From Malus domestica (lineage: Eukaryota; Streptophyta; Magnoliopsida; Rosales; Rosaceae), in NCBI RefSeq assembly GCF_042453785.1, contig NC_091676.1:627501-691500 (forward strand): 64,000 bases of DNA, given 5' to 3'. A program made the position numbers and the translations under genes. Shown piece by piece: positions 1 to 11,709 of the stretch; positions within the stretch are counted from its first letter, which is position 1; the number at the start of each line of letters is the position of its first letter. The notes below the pieces were generated by a model. The model searched no databases and was not told where the DNA came from. It saw nothing but the letters and a program-made list of their open reading frames with translations.

Positions 1-140
1 AAACACTGCACAAGACATAAGAATAATGATCCATGCATGATCATTCAATTTATTAGCAAAAGTGAATACAGGATCATATCAATTGATCTCATTACACAAG
101 TATGATCCATATGCAGTTTACATTTCTTTTAACAAATCAA

Positions 141-517
141 TTAGCACTTTTTGGTGCACATGCATCTACGGCGGAAGCCCTTGCATTTGCCTCCATCGAA
201 TTTCTCTCTTGCGCAGGTGTTTGCACAGTTGTTAGACGAAAAGCACATCCCCTTGAACTTGCCGCTCGCAGCCTCACAGGTTCTTTTCTCAACTTCCTTG
301 CTTGATTTGGACTTTGCCTCAACACCCATTGGCCCCATCTCTATCAAATCCAATTTCATCAAGTATAAAGATCATTTTTTTTATTTGTTGTTGAATAAGA
401 TGTTTTATTCAAAACACCATAAGAAATTAATTAATAAAAAGAGATATAATTACCGGTAGTGGCCAAAAGCAGGACAAGAACGAAGGCAGCAGAAACAAGG
501 CGCATTGAATGCTCCAT
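141..517 (-). CDS. Plant defensin 1 (two exons)
   Basis: Secreted gamma-thionin/defensin, a small antimicrobial peptide of innate immunity that normally acts on fungal membranes in the apoplast. Exons are 517-454 and 340-141; a phase-1 intron of 113 bp splits the signal peptide region, as is usual for plant defensins. The 87-residue product starts [20 protein letters not shown], a clear signal peptide. The mature domain has all eight cysteines with spacing C-X10-C-X5-C-X3-C-X9-C-X6-C-X1-C-X3-C, and the gamma-core GGKC...CMC is intact. The start is the first ATG and matches the MERSMR start of the two downstream copies. Odd point: about ten extra residues (SKSSKEVEK region) lie between the signal peptide and the first cysteine compared with its neighbours. 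Family assignment is firm; target and expression are unknown. Confidence 0.93.
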
Positions 518-570
518 TTTTATTTGTGTGTATGTGAATGTGTGCTTGATTTATGTGTTTGTGTATGACT

Positions 571-581
571 TATTATATAGG
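571..581 (-). promoter_or_regulatory. TATA box of defensin 1
   Basis: On the minus strand the sequence reads CTATATAATA about 55 bases upstream of the defensin ATG. The two sibling genes have a similar CTATATAA or CTATATAAC at a comparable distance, which supports a shared core promoter. Confidence 0.55.
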
Positions 582-1319
582 GATCGAGGGCAGATTAAAA
601 AGGATTATTCTCCGTAACAAGAGGTAGCTCCATACTCAAAATAAAAAGTTGAAATTTTCAGCTTAAGAAGCACCATAAACCAAATTCCTATTTTTGATGA
701 CTAGGTTCTCCACCCTACATTTTTCCGTGCATATTATGGTTTCTTCTTCAAGCACACTTAACTTTTACTTTTAAACGAATTTTTGGATTTTAGGCACATT
801 TGACTTATTATTCACATTTTTATATGTAAATGAAGCGACAAATATCTCACTTAAAAGGACCATATAACAAAACGATTGTTTTTACACAATTTTTAGTATG
901 TCTATACCAAATTAACATAAATTATAGATCATGATTTGAACATTAGGTGTAGAGGAAGATTAAGTTGCTTTAGCTAATTTGGCTAAGCCTAATAAAATGA
1001 ATCTTAAAGCAGAACCCTTGAGAAAATGATGATTAATTGCATTTCAAACGTAGGGCATTAGAAATACTTAAATTCATTGACAAATATAGAAGTTACATAG
1101 TACGACATTATGAAATAACTCACGACGGTAGTACTTAACTTAACAAACAAGAACATTAAGAACCATAACAGGGATAGGATGTTAACAACCCAACTGTGAA
1201 TTGGGCCATTAACTTATTCTAGCTAGTTCCACACTCGTACCAAAGTACCTGCGTCCATGCACCCACTGATAATTAAGTGATGAGTGATCAGCTCATCACT
1301 AGCTTAATTAATTAGATAA
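582..1319. other. Intergenic, defensin 1 to defensin 2
   Basis: AT-rich spacer holding the upstream region of defensin 1 and the 3' side of defensin 2. I see no ORF with a recognisable domain and no clear transposon ends. Confidence 0.6.
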
Positions 1320-1656
1320 TTAACAATGTTTAGTGCAAAAGCATCTACGGCGTAAGCCACGGCAATTGCCCCCGGGGAAGCCCTCAGTTTGGCAAACAGC
1401 AGCACAGTTACTTTTACTCACGCAGCTTCCTTTGAAACGGTTACTCTGAGACTCGCAGGTCCTACCCTCAGCAACCATCGTCCCTTTAAACAATTATTCC
1501 AAACAATAAATAGTTAATATGCATGGTTAAAATCGTAATAATATATATTAGCGACGAAGTTATTAACAAGATCGAGGGAAAAGAAATATTACCGGTGGCC
1601 ACCAAAAGTAGCAGGAAGACGAAGACGGTTGGAAATAAACGCATGGAACGCTCCAT
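1320..1656 (-). CDS. Plant defensin 2 (two exons)
   Basis: Second defensin of the cluster. Neither exon makes a long ORF, so the gene is easily missed. Exon 1 is 1656-1593 and encodes a signal peptide starting [14 protein letters not shown]; exon 2 is 1483-1320. The intron is 109 bp, phase 1, GT-AG. The product is 75 residues; the mature part begins near [14 protein letters not shown] and keeps eight cysteines with C-X10-C-X5-C-X3-C-X9-C-X6-C-X1-C-X3-C, ending CFCTKHC. The gamma-core is GGNCRG...CFC. It is closer to defensin 3 than to defensin 1, so a recent duplication within the cluster is likely. No inactivating change is visible. Role: secreted antimicrobial peptide (family knowledge). 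Confidence 0.92.
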
Positions 1657-1699
1657 CTTATATAATTTATATGTATCTATAATCGGAACCTAGCAGCAC

Positions 1700-1710
1700 C
1701 TTATATAGAC
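1700..1710 (-). promoter_or_regulatory. TATA box of defensin 2
   Basis: CTATATAA on the minus strand about 45-50 bases upstream of the ATG at 1656, matching the arrangement at the sibling genes. Confidence 0.55.
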
Positions 1711-2061
1711 TGGAGATTGAGGAGATGGGAAAAGATCCTTTCCGGATCCAGACTCTTGAAATTTAATTCAATAATTACAAACAGAAAATTCTCTAAAAAT
1801 TATAATCATTATAACCGTTGGATCAAATTTAAAAATTTCGAATCTTCGAACCCCTTTTCCATAGAAGATAAGATATGTGCCTGTGCTAAGCAATATTATA
1901 TTATTACTGATGTGATTGGACCATGCCGTTCACAAATAAACGACGATAAAGAAAGAGGGAAATAATAGCAGCCATGCATATTTCTGTGCTCAAATGAATG
2001 AGTGAGTCAGTACTTGCAGCAGTGACATGTCTTTCTCAATGCTTTTTCTCGGAAAGAGATT
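1711..2061. other. Upstream region of defensin 2
   Basis: AT-rich. It contains a stretch from about 1726 to 1875 with an ACCGTTGGATC core reminiscent of the miniature elements nearby, but its ends are too degenerate to define. Confidence 0.4.
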
Positions 2062-2070
2062 CTCTTCTTT

Positions 2071-2272
2071 GGACTTGGATCCTCTCTTGAGCTAATAGAG
2101 ATGATCCTCCTGACCACTAATTATGAACCGTTAGATTTTTATCCAACGGCTATAAATAGGGAGGTCCTTTTAAAGTTATAATAATTATAACCGTTGGATA
2201 AAAATCTAACGGCCCATGATTAGTGGTCAGGAGGATCCTCTCCATTAGCTCAGGAGGAGAGGATCCAAATCC
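2071..2272. mobile_element. Mutator-like MITE with 9-bp TSD
   Basis: A 202-bp quasi-palindromic element. The ends read GGACTTGGATCC and, inverted, GGATTTGGATCC; the arms stay largely complementary inward (ACCGTTAGATTTTTATCC against GGATAAAAATCTAACGG). It is flanked by a perfect 9-bp direct repeat CTCTTCTTT at 2062-2070 and 2273-2281. A 9-bp duplication and a G-start are typical of Mutator-like elements. It has no coding capacity. Related copies lie at 4234-4429 and 54000-54197. Confidence 0.85.
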
Positions 2273-2281
2273 CTCTTCTTT

Positions 2282-3252
2282 CCCAGCAAAATTACACAAT
2301 TAATTTATTCAAAATTTTAAAATTTAATCTAACAATTAAAATTATTATAATTTAAAAAAAAAATTTCTGTTTATAATCATTTGATCAAATTTTAAGAATC
2401 CAAATTAAATGATTATGTTGATATAGTAGGAGAGAGCCGGAGGGGATCTCTTATTACAAACAATTGTCTCGAAAGTAATTTCTGAGCAAAGGCCATAATT
2501 AAAATAGGCGTGCAAAATTAAAAAAATGAGCCAATGTAGCAACCATTGTCATAAAGTTATGCAAACCCTAAATTATTTCAAAAAAATCTTAGTGAAATAT
2601 TCTCAATACTATTCATTTTTAATGAAAATTAACTTCTTTTCTAACCTCATCTCTTAGAGACGTGGCAGGCCAATGACCTTTGCCTCATTCTTATATAATA
2701 AGGTCAAACTAATGTCCTCATTTTGCATCTACATAAGAGAAATTTTTCAGTGTGTCAATAACAATATTCGGTACATTATGTTTCAAATTTTTTTTTTAGA
2801 TATCCAATCAGTTGTATTATTTTACTTGGTGTAATAAACTGTGATTCTGGTACAGAAAGATCTTTCTAGATAGAGCACCATATCCATATCTCAGTTAAAA
2901 AGACCGAGAAACTCATCTTTTATTGCACTGCAAACGGTAGGGTATTACAAAGACGTTGTTCTGAAATATGGAAGTTACATAAAATGAACATATCCATAAG
3001 AGATTACAAAGTAACTCACGCGGTGATAGTTTTACTTAATAAACAAGAACAAAAGAACAATTAATGATAACCCAACTGTGAAAGATTGGGTTTGTAATTT
3101 ATTCTAGTAGCACACAAACATACACGTACGTAGGTATCCATGCACGGAATGATAATTAAACGATTATTTAATCGTAATACCCCCACATGTCACACATATA
3201 TATCATACATGTATGATTAATGATGATCATCTCATCATTAATTAATAGCTAA
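2282..3252. other. Intergenic, defensin 2 to defensin 3
   Basis: AT-rich spacer. A segment at about 2290-2450 looks like a decayed relative of the same miniature family. No gene is seen. Confidence 0.5.
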
Positions 3253-3578
3253 TTAACAATGTTTGGTGCAGAAGCATCTGCGGCGAAAGCCACGACAATT
3301 GCCTCCAGGGAAGCCCTCAGTCTGGCAAACAGATGCACAGTTGGTTTTACTCAGGCAGGTTCCCTTGAACTTGCGGCTCTGAGACTCACAGGTCCTACCC
3401 TCCGCAAGCAGTGGTCCCATCATCCCTGCCAATTATGGTTATTAAACAGTCCGAAATTAATATGTTAACAAGAGGCAATTTAGCTGGAGAAGAATATGCA
3501 TATATTTAGGTTACCTGTAGCCACCAAAAGAAGAACAAAGACGAAGGCAGTCGAAAACAAACGCATTGAACGCTCCAT
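3253..3578 (-). CDS. Plant defensin 3 (two exons)
   Basis: Third defensin. Exons are 3578-3515 and 3425-3253 with an 89-bp phase-1 GT-AG intron. The 78-residue product has a signal peptide starting [18 protein letters not shown] and a mature domain beginning near [14 protein letters not shown], with eight cysteines in canonical spacing and the same CFCTKHC end as defensin 2. The gamma-core is [14 protein letters not shown] short acidic-to-neutral pro-part (MMGPLLAEG) joins the signal peptide to the first cysteine. The closest relatives I recall are peach and apple defensins. Role: secreted antimicrobial peptide, by family. Confidence 0.93.
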
Positions 3579-3663
3579 CTTTCTATATATGAATTTGTAT
3601 GCGAGAGGGAAGAGAGAGACCTGCAGTGAGATCGATGTGAAGATTAGTCACCTTGCAAGCCCT

Positions 3664-3675
3664 GTTATATAGAGT
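3664..3675 (-). promoter_or_regulatory. TATA box of defensin 3
   Basis: CTATATAAC on the minus strand about 90 bases upstream of the ATG at 3578, leaving room for a longer 5' UTR than in the siblings. Confidence 0.5.
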
Positions 3676-4011
3676 TGTTGTGGAGCTGCCAGATTGGTGC
3701 TGTGCCATTATGAACTATCGATAAAATTAAAAGTTACTAATTAAAAAATCTAAAAAAGACAATCAAGATTATCTAATTATATCCATGTGAATGAATCATT
3801 CCGAGTCAGGGAGCACTAGTGTTGAAAGTTGAAAACAGTGATATCATATGAGAAATGTTCAGCGGTTGAAAAATGGAACTTTCCGTGAATACTTGGTATA
3901 TCGTGTTTTTGATACATTATTTTATATATTGATATGATGTTAAATTTTGAGATGTTAAAATATCTATAAAAAAATCTCTTTTTTTTTTTTTAAAGAAAGA
4001 CCCCTTAACAT

Positions 4012-4224
4012 AGTAGGCAGATTCTCTGCCTTTCCACTTTTCATGCCCTTTTATTTTATGTGGTCAATGTTAAGTTATATCGACATTTTATATTATTATT
4101 TTATTTTATCTTATTCTATCTATAAAAAAAATATAAAATATTAACGTGACTTAATCATGAACACACAAAACAAAAAGGTACATAAGGGCACGAAAAGTGG
4201 AAGGGCAGAGAATCTGCCTCCCTC
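4012..4224. mobile_element. MITE A of a double insertion
   Basis: A 213-bp element whose ends are inverted copies (GGCAGATTCTCTGCC near the left end and GGCAGAGAATCTGCC near the right); the similarity continues inward through TTCCACTTTT. Both flanks carry CCTTAACAT (4003-4011 and 4225-4233), a 9-bp target duplication. Non-coding. Confidence 0.8.
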
Positions 4225-4233
4225 CCTTAACAT

Positions 4234-4429
4234 GGATCAGGATCCTCTCCTGAGCTAAGGATGAGGATCCTCCTCATCAAGGGATGTGGGCCGTTTGATG
4301 AAAATCCAACGGCTACAATTATTATAACTTTAAAAGAATTTCTTGTTTATAACCGTTAGATTTCATCTAACAACCCACACTTATTGACGAGAAGATCGTC
4401 ATCCTTAGCTCAGGAGAGGATCCTGATCC
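4234..4429. mobile_element. MITE B of a double insertion (Mutator-like)
   Basis: A 196-bp element with ends GGATCAGGATCC and GGATCCTGATCC (perfect inverted complement) and internal ACGGCTACAATTATTATAAC, like the elements at 2071 and 54000. It is flanked by CCTTAACAT at 4225-4233 and 4430-4438. It shares the middle target copy with MITE A. Confidence 0.85.
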
Positions 4430-5329
4430 CCTTAACATATCAAATTTCTGCTCTCTGTCCAATATCATGTCGGCAATCCATGCTCCATTGAGCTGTCAAA
4501 CGTCTTCTTTTCTTCGCCACTTCAGTGGCAGTGATGACTTTACTTCACTCGTGAATATCCTGCGCCACGTTGTATGTCGCCTCGTTCGGTCTCGATGATT
4601 TGAACAAAATAGACAACCTTCTAAGTTCCATGAATATTATTGAAGTTAGAAGAGAATAACCTTTCTTTTGAGTGGAGTGTTTTTTTTTTCTTTTTTGGAC
4701 AAACTCTCTCTTCTAATCCTATTATTTTAAGAATAACTGGAATACATGAGTTTTTTTTTTCTGAGTAATCTATCTTTTATCTCAAAGTTGATTACAATTT
4801 TTTTATTTCTTCTTTCAACATATTTTAAAGTGTTTCATTCATTCTAATTTATGATTTTTTTTTCATTTCTTCCTTCAACATAATTTGAAGATAGTGTTTC
4901 ATTCATCTCAATCCATGATTTTTTTTCATTTCTTTCTTCAACATACTTTAAAAATAGCATTTCATTCCTGTTCATAAATTTGATATTAAATGTGAAGAAT
5001 AAATAAATGTATCTTTAACGCTTTAATCTCAATCTTTGATGGGTGACTCATCATGAACATATGTGGTCAAATTATTTATGGGTAATCCCAACTATTTATA
5101 AAAGGGGCACGTGGAGTGACATTGTTGACACTTGACAGTCACACTAGGAATATCCCAACACATCAAAATATAGTATATGCCATGTTCTCATACTAAAGAG
5201 AGCAAGAGAAATATGGGCAAAGTAAAAGTAAAGAAGATTAGGATGAAAAGATGGTAGATTAGTTTCAAAGTTTCATAAATACCACCCAGCTTAGGAACTA
5301 ATAAAGGACTAGTCATCCATCTTTTTTAT

Positions 5330-5512
5330 GGACTTGGATTGTCTGCCCTCCTATTTCGGTTAAGTCACGTCAATATTTTATATTGTTTTTTTATAAAAAT
5401 AATAAAACAAAAAGAAATAGTAATATAAAACGTTGACGTGGCTTAATCGTGACCACATAAACAGAAGGGCACGAGAAGGGCACCAAAATGAGAGGGTAGA
5501 CAATCCAAGTCC
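5330..5512. mobile_element. MITE with 8-bp TSD
   Basis: A 183-bp element with terminal inverted repeats GGACTTGGATTGTCTGCCCT and AGACAATCCAAGTCC. It is flanked by a perfect TTTTTTAT at 5322-5329 and 5513-5520. The 8-bp duplication would suit a hAT element, but the G-rich terminus resembles the 9-bp-TSD family nearby, so the superfamily is open. Its inner part (TTAAGTCACGTCAATATTTT) resembles MITE A. Confidence 0.8.
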
Positions 5513-5520
5513 TTTTTTAT

Positions 5521-6851
5521 ATACACAGGCAATTCCTTTGTCCTTTAATTAACACAAGGGAAGTAAGATTGACATCAACATACAAAAGTAATGTGAAGGG
5601 GAGTTTCGACAAGCAACACCAAATCTAGCTTTTGAAAAGAAAAGATATCGTAGCATGCATATTAAGATAAAGTAACCCAAAAGGAAATACATATCTATCT
5701 ACCTCACTCTCATGATAAGAAAAAAAAAATATCTTAGCTTTTGTTTTTTCTCGTTCATGTGATGGAACCCTCCCACCCTTATTTCACGAAAAATGTTTTG
5801 CAAGTGTCGGTACCGACTTCTCAAACTTATAGAATTACTTGCATCAGTTACCGTTGAATTAGACCCTTTTTCCTTTTTATCTGAATTTGTTTCCTTTTTG
5901 TTTTTACACACAACCATATTCAGTGGTGACTGGGCGAGTTTTAGACTAAACCACAAAATTAATGAATTCGTCGTAATTAAGTATTAAACGTGCCCATTGT
6001 ATTATGAGTAGAGCATGAGCATTCTTACGTATAAGTGACGAGAAATACAACTATATTATAATGGTTGTGGTCATGATTAAGAGCTCGTTTCAAAGTGCTT
6101 TTAAAATAGAAACGTTTTTGATAAAAATGTTTTTGAGACCAATCTATAGTAAAAATGCAAATGATTCCTGAAAAAAAAAAACATTTTAATGCTTCATATA
6201 AGAAGCACATAACTAGTATTTTTACAGAAAACACTTTAAATGCTTATAAAACCCAAAAATATTTTTCTCTAAGACACTTTTAGTGTTTTAGAAAGTAAAA
6301 ATGTGTCCACAGTTTAGTTTCATTTCTTATAAAAAATTCCAGCATGTGTTTCATCTGAATCTGATTCCATCTAGACCGAGCCTATATGCGGTTGGACCGT
6401 TGGGTTGGATGGGGCTGGGATCTTATTTTTGGGTTTGGATTAAAATGAAAGGAAAGTAGGGAGAATTGATCGCAGTCCACGGTCCATTCCGTGAGAAAAG
6501 TGCTTATAACATTTGGTTAAAAGTTCCCAGTGCTTTTGGGAAGCACGTCATCTGATAATAAAAAGTGCTTCTAATAAATAAGCTTACGAGCACAAGTGTT
6601 TTGTAGAGAAGCGCTCAAGCACAAACAAGTGTGGAATGTAGATAGACAGCATGCTCTTGCATGAGTATATACATAACAAATAGTACACAAAGAAATCTGT
6701 ATCCCTAACTCCCCCATCCACGAAACAAGACCTACCTAGTAAGCCCTGAAAACAAAAGTATAAACAAAATGACAACCCTAAAATTCTCCATCAGGCACAT
6801 CGTAATAGTTGGAGACGCGTAAAGCAGTCTACCGAGCATGAATTCATCCAT
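5521..6851. other. Intergenic, upstream of the PUX7-like 3' end
   Basis: No gene is recognised. The stretch at about 6080-6300, rich in AAGTGCTTTTAAAA-type motifs, looks like a decayed hAT-type miniature element related to the one at 11710-11929. The part nearest 6851 is probably the 3' UTR of the minus-strand gene. Confidence 0.45.
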
Positions 6852-9800
6852 TCATTCCCAAGTAACCGAGACCATAGAGTTGGCCAGACCCGATTCTTCA
6901 AAAGTAGACTGACAATCATACTCCAAATTCTTTGAAGCTCCTGGGATTGCCTGCGTCAAGTGAAATGGCCTTGCCTCAGCTTCCTTTAGTTGGGAATAGC
7001 AGAAAGACCACAACAGCTGCAAAACTAACAGTTCAAAATTACCGACAACCATAGGAAGGGGAGCTCATGCATAAGCATGAACTTTCGGCATAAAATTATA
7101 AAACTTCCCTCTTTACCTGAATTGGATCAACGCGGAGGAAGTTCCGCTGGACCCTGCGACCGTCTGGAAGACGGACTCCAACTCTGCAAAGGAGGTTCCT
7201 GTCACCCTTGGGTTCTTCGGGCAAAGGTAGGTATGTAGGCATCTTGATTGAGCTTGTTTCTTCCTCCTTCTTGGTGATGATTTCATCTTTGTCTTTGGAT
7301 ATTGTTCCGCTTGTCTCCTTCATGCCTTCCATGGAAGCTGCCAATGCGCGCTGCACTTCCTCATCTTCTTCATTAGTTTCGTCTGCAACTGAAGCATCTA
7401 TAGTCATACACACAGTTCGTTTAAGAAAAGGAAAACATATCCAAAACACAACTTTTAAGAACAGATCCAGAACAATTCACTATGCTGCTACCAAAGCCAA
7501 TATGGTATGGCCAGCAATTACCGAACTCACTTCCATTACAGGATTAAAAGCACATTAAACACACGGATCTTGGTTTCTTCTGTATGTATTTCCATTTTGA
7601 GTTCGTATCACACTTCACACGAGGATTCTTTTCCCTTTCGTCTCCCACATGCCCACACCCACTTTGTTAAGTTGGAACAAGGAAATTGATCAACTCAAAA
7701 GGTTCAACCAAGTGAATAATTTGCAAAATGAAATGCAACATACTCAAGGAGTAAAAAGGTTCACTGCAATGTAATAGAGCAGAAGTTATTAAGATTCCCG
7801 AACATACCTTTAGTTTTTTGTGGCTGAGCGGTTTCTCTCGGGCGTTTATTGGACAAAGTTACATGATGATCCCTGGGGCCACTATCAAAGAAGAGTAGTA
7901 GATCCTACAGTGGCAAGGATGATTTCATACCAAAATTTAACTTCAAAGCAAAAGTGTAATTACAGTATGAAACGGTCTCTTAGGCACTCTAACAAGAGAA
8001 AACTTAATACTCAACTGTGAAAATACAGTGTATACCATGACATTTACCTCTAGCAAACGATCCGGGTGAACCATTCCATTCCATGAACGCATTTTTTGTC
8101 CAGTAATAGGGTCAATAAGGAGCACTACAGGCATAGATTCCAACTTGTAGTATGTGCAAACCTTCTTGCCTTCAGTTGTATCATCATATGTCTATATTTT
8201 CGAACCAACATCATACGCATGAAGCACAAAAATTAAACAATTACTTTTGTCAGAATCACAAAGATGATGCAAAAGTTCATGTCCATATCTGTTATACAAT
8301 TAGGGGGCAAAACCCTCACAAGACAATTAATAAAACTTCTGACACAATTAACAGTCTCTCAAAGGCATGGCAAGAAAAGACAACCAATCACAAACAAATT
8401 TATACAATCTCCGTAATTTTAAGTTCCAATAGGAGATCCTAAGACTATTGTTTTAAAGGTCAACCTTCGTCAAACTTTTGGTTCATAGACAACAACATAA
8501 TATAATCCTAACAAAAAATGAAACCATCATGGCTGCCTTGGGCAAAACTTGCTGTTACCACCAAGGGAGCATGGTAATATATATGTAATATCATCCAGTC
8601 ACATACATGTTGAATTTTTTTCTTTTATAAACAAAATCACACTAATGTATATCATTATATCTTAATGAGTGAATGTGCATATGTATATCAACAGCCTCCC
8701 ACTATGACCAAAAAATAAAGTATGTAAAAAAAAAAATTAAGTAAAAAGAATTTCTTAAAAATAAAAACCATCAACCGTGCACTTGCTAATGTAAATATCA
8801 AAGTACAGCCTGAAAAAAAAAATCATTTAATTTTAATACAAAAAAGCATGGTACTGACCTGCCAGAAGATAAAATTAGTAATAATGGTTTGAGAGACAGC
8901 TTCGTTGGCCCAGGTGTCTCGATTAAGCTTCACAAAGAAAACATATATGCACACCAAAAGTGAACCCACATACCGAGAACAACGAAACCAACAAACCAAA
9001 ATAAAATAATCCAGAGAGCAAACACTACCATATGCGAGCTGAACTCTTTAGTGGATTGCAAGTTCACCAGTAGCCATTTGTCCTGGACAGAAGCAGCACT
9101 TTTTGCCTGATTAGATATAAAAAAAAAAAAAAAAAAAAAACATGAAAACATGTTCCCTCAACAAGTATGAAATGCTAAATGATAATAATTCACTCAACAT
9201 GTCCCTGGATGAACTAGGATTCTTGGTATGCTTATAATTTGGTAGAACAAACCAGAAAGGTTTTTAGTTGATAGTTACAGCTGTAAGGTTATGATCATAT
9301 CTGATATATGTATTTATTCAACTACAACCAAAGGAAGAGCCTAAAAAAGTAAGGAATACTCCAACAAAGCCCTTCCCAGCTACCTGCAACACCAATAATA
9401 CTGAATATACCATTCAAGTTCAACTTCTACAATACATACACTACGAAGAAATGAAAATAACATCAGAAGACCATACCTTTTCAAACGAACCCTGGAACAG
9501 TAGCTTAAAGGGAGGACGATATAAGGATGCAAGATTATCTTGAACAGCATTTGCTGAGGATGTCGCACCTTGGTCCGATTCCCATACCCCAGGATGCTTC
9601 ATTTCCTCCTCAAAGTTACGGAAGGCAATTACAGAACCCTGTTGTGAAAATCTAGCCCTTGGTGCTCTATATGAGAATGACAAAAAGTTAGATGTCACCA
9701 TTTAATAGAAAAATTACAATTAGAGGCCAAGTACACAATAATAATGAATGGATAGACATAAGTCACATAAAAATTCATAATGGCTCGCAATAACTTGATA

Positions 9801-11104
9801 GGGTGGGTTAAATTGCCAAAGATGCACCAGAACAAAGTAAATATTATGCACATGTGCTATGCTTAAACTATTAACTAACAAAAATAACACCAGATACTCT
9901 TCTCTGCGGCACGCACCCACCATCTGACTAGAGTACACAGATGAAAAATGAATTAAGAAATGATAAAGAAACTAAAATATATTCCACCATCTACAGTACC
10001 TTATAGGTTATCAAGAAAATACAAGGGAGAGACTATTTCCAAAAGTAATAGCAAAGTTCAGAAAATATCAAAAACATAGTAAACAAAGCTCTTCAATTAA
10101 AATGAAGTGAATAATTAGTAGCATTCCCGGCCGAATTTCATCTCCCAATCTCCATTTTCGAACATGGCATGTCAGTCGCTAAAGGAAAGAATGAAGAAAG
10201 AACATTGAAATACCATGTAACTTCCCATAAATCATAATGCAATGCCTCAAGTAGAACCATAATACATTAATTCAGTGTTGAGTTGATGCAAAACCCAGTT
10301 CAAAGATCTTGAATTTATAGACGAAAGAGCTCTTCCACACTAAAATCATTTATATCACCTACTTTAGAAGTCGTGCAACAAAAGAAAAATAATACAACTA
10401 CAACCAACCAAAATTATGTGAAAAGCTTGATAGTTCACAAGACAAAGCGAGAAATGGAGCGATAAAACATACCCATAGAGCGACATATCGTCATACAGAA
10501 CGTCCCTTATAACAGGCATAGGAGCGCGCACCTCATCATCAGCGAATTGTTCCACATTCTCATTCACACCAGGAAGTGCCACATTTTCATTCACACTGTC
10601 ACAAACCCAATGTCAAACAAGAAAAACAAAAACACACACCAATAAAACATAAACAAGTAAAGAATATGAAATACCCAGAAGCTTGCTCGGCCAACTGATC
10701 AATATTTTCAGTCGGTAACGGCGCCCCCTCGGCCATTATCCCAGCTTCATTACCCACATAAAAGAGCTGAATTGCTTCCTCAAGCTTCCACCCAGTGGCC
10801 TGTTTATATAAAATTGAAGCTTTCAACATCCACACATTCTACAAAGTCTAAATTCATCACCTTTAGACCAAAAGAACACCCAAATCTACTAATCCAACTC
10901 ACTTTCCATCTCCCAAAGAGCAAAACCACAAAAACAAAAACCCCAAAAACACAAAGAGATCAATGCGACGTTTCGGTTACTAAATGAGAGACTGAGAGTT
11001 ACCTGCAGAAACTGCCGCGCCGTATCGGCGGTCTGGCCGACGGCGATCTCCAAAAACGATGAGACCAGAGTCTGCTGGTCACTGACTGACATCACACCCT
11101 CCAT
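6852..11104 (-). CDS. PUX7: UBA-UAS-UBX domain protein, PUX7-like
   Basis: Plant UBX-domain adaptor of the AAA ATPase CDC48/p97, expected to link ubiquitinated clients to CDC48. Ten exons, all GT-AG: 11104-11003, 10799-10675, 10595-10473, 9666-9477, 9106-9029, 8927-8859, 8191-8048, 7904-7808, 7397-7117, 7016-6852. They join in frame to 457 residues, close to the Arabidopsis protein (about 468). Order: N-terminal UBA-like domain (about residues 8-48, VSSFLEIA... and TGWKLEEAIQLFY), an acidic linker, a thioredoxin-like UAS domain (about 140-300, with DKWLLVNLQ and LIDPITGQKMRSWNG), a ubiquitin-interacting motif (about 318-334, EEVQRALAASMEG), and a C-terminal UBX domain (about 371-455, LCRVGVRLPDGRR). 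The start has an in-frame UBA right after it. No defect is seen. Confidence 0.93.
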
Positions 11105-11709
11105 CTCTCTACAAACAACAACAACGATATTCAAATATCCATCTTTGTTTGCTTCGAAAGCTACTGGATTTTAAATTTTCATCTGAAATTGTAGGGTTTT
11201 CGAGGAACTCGAAACGTACCGATTGGCAATGAGTTCTGTTCTGCTGAGATTTTGTTTCTCGATTTCTTTATTTTTTTTTTTTAGTTTTTCATAAATAGGC
11301 AGCTTTTATATTTTTATGATTCGAAAAAATTATAATTACGAATTTAACCTTTTATAATTGTAAATAACGAAATATCACGAGTTTGACCGAGAGAGAGAGA
11401 TGGCAGACCGGTGGTGGTATTTGTGTAGATATAGGCGAACTTGAAGGGTGTTCTTTGGGCAGTTGAGGAAAAGCGTGGGCTTATCGGTTAGGCCAGTCAG
11501 TGGCAATTGAGAGGAGCCCAAAAGTTGGATATTGACTAATGATCCTGAAAGGGCCCATATGAAACAGCATGGGCCACATACCCATCCTAGACCGATTTCC
11601 AATTTCAGATTTTCTTTCCCACTTTATTATGTTGAGGCTTTTTCCAGTGGTTTTTTTTTTTTTTTTAAACAAACAATATATCTACATTAAAAGGGAGGGG
11701 AATGTCTTA
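11105..11709. other. Promoter side of the PUX7-like gene
   Basis: Upstream of the minus-strand ATG at 11104. The first 150 bases probably hold the 5' UTR. No divergent gene is seen. Confidence 0.5.

Noticed and set aside
102..459. Overlapping plus-strand ORFs across defensin 1
   Set aside because: They are shadows of the minus-strand defensin exon; no family similarity and no splice logic.
1717..1965. 82-codon plus-strand ORF, and a possible MITE at about 1726-1875
   Set aside because: The ORF has no recognisable domain. The inverted ends are too degenerate and lack a target duplication.
6080..6300. Decayed hAT-type MITE
   Set aside because: It shares AAGTGCTTTT motifs with the 11710 element but I could not define both ends, so it is mentioned only within the intergenic entry.
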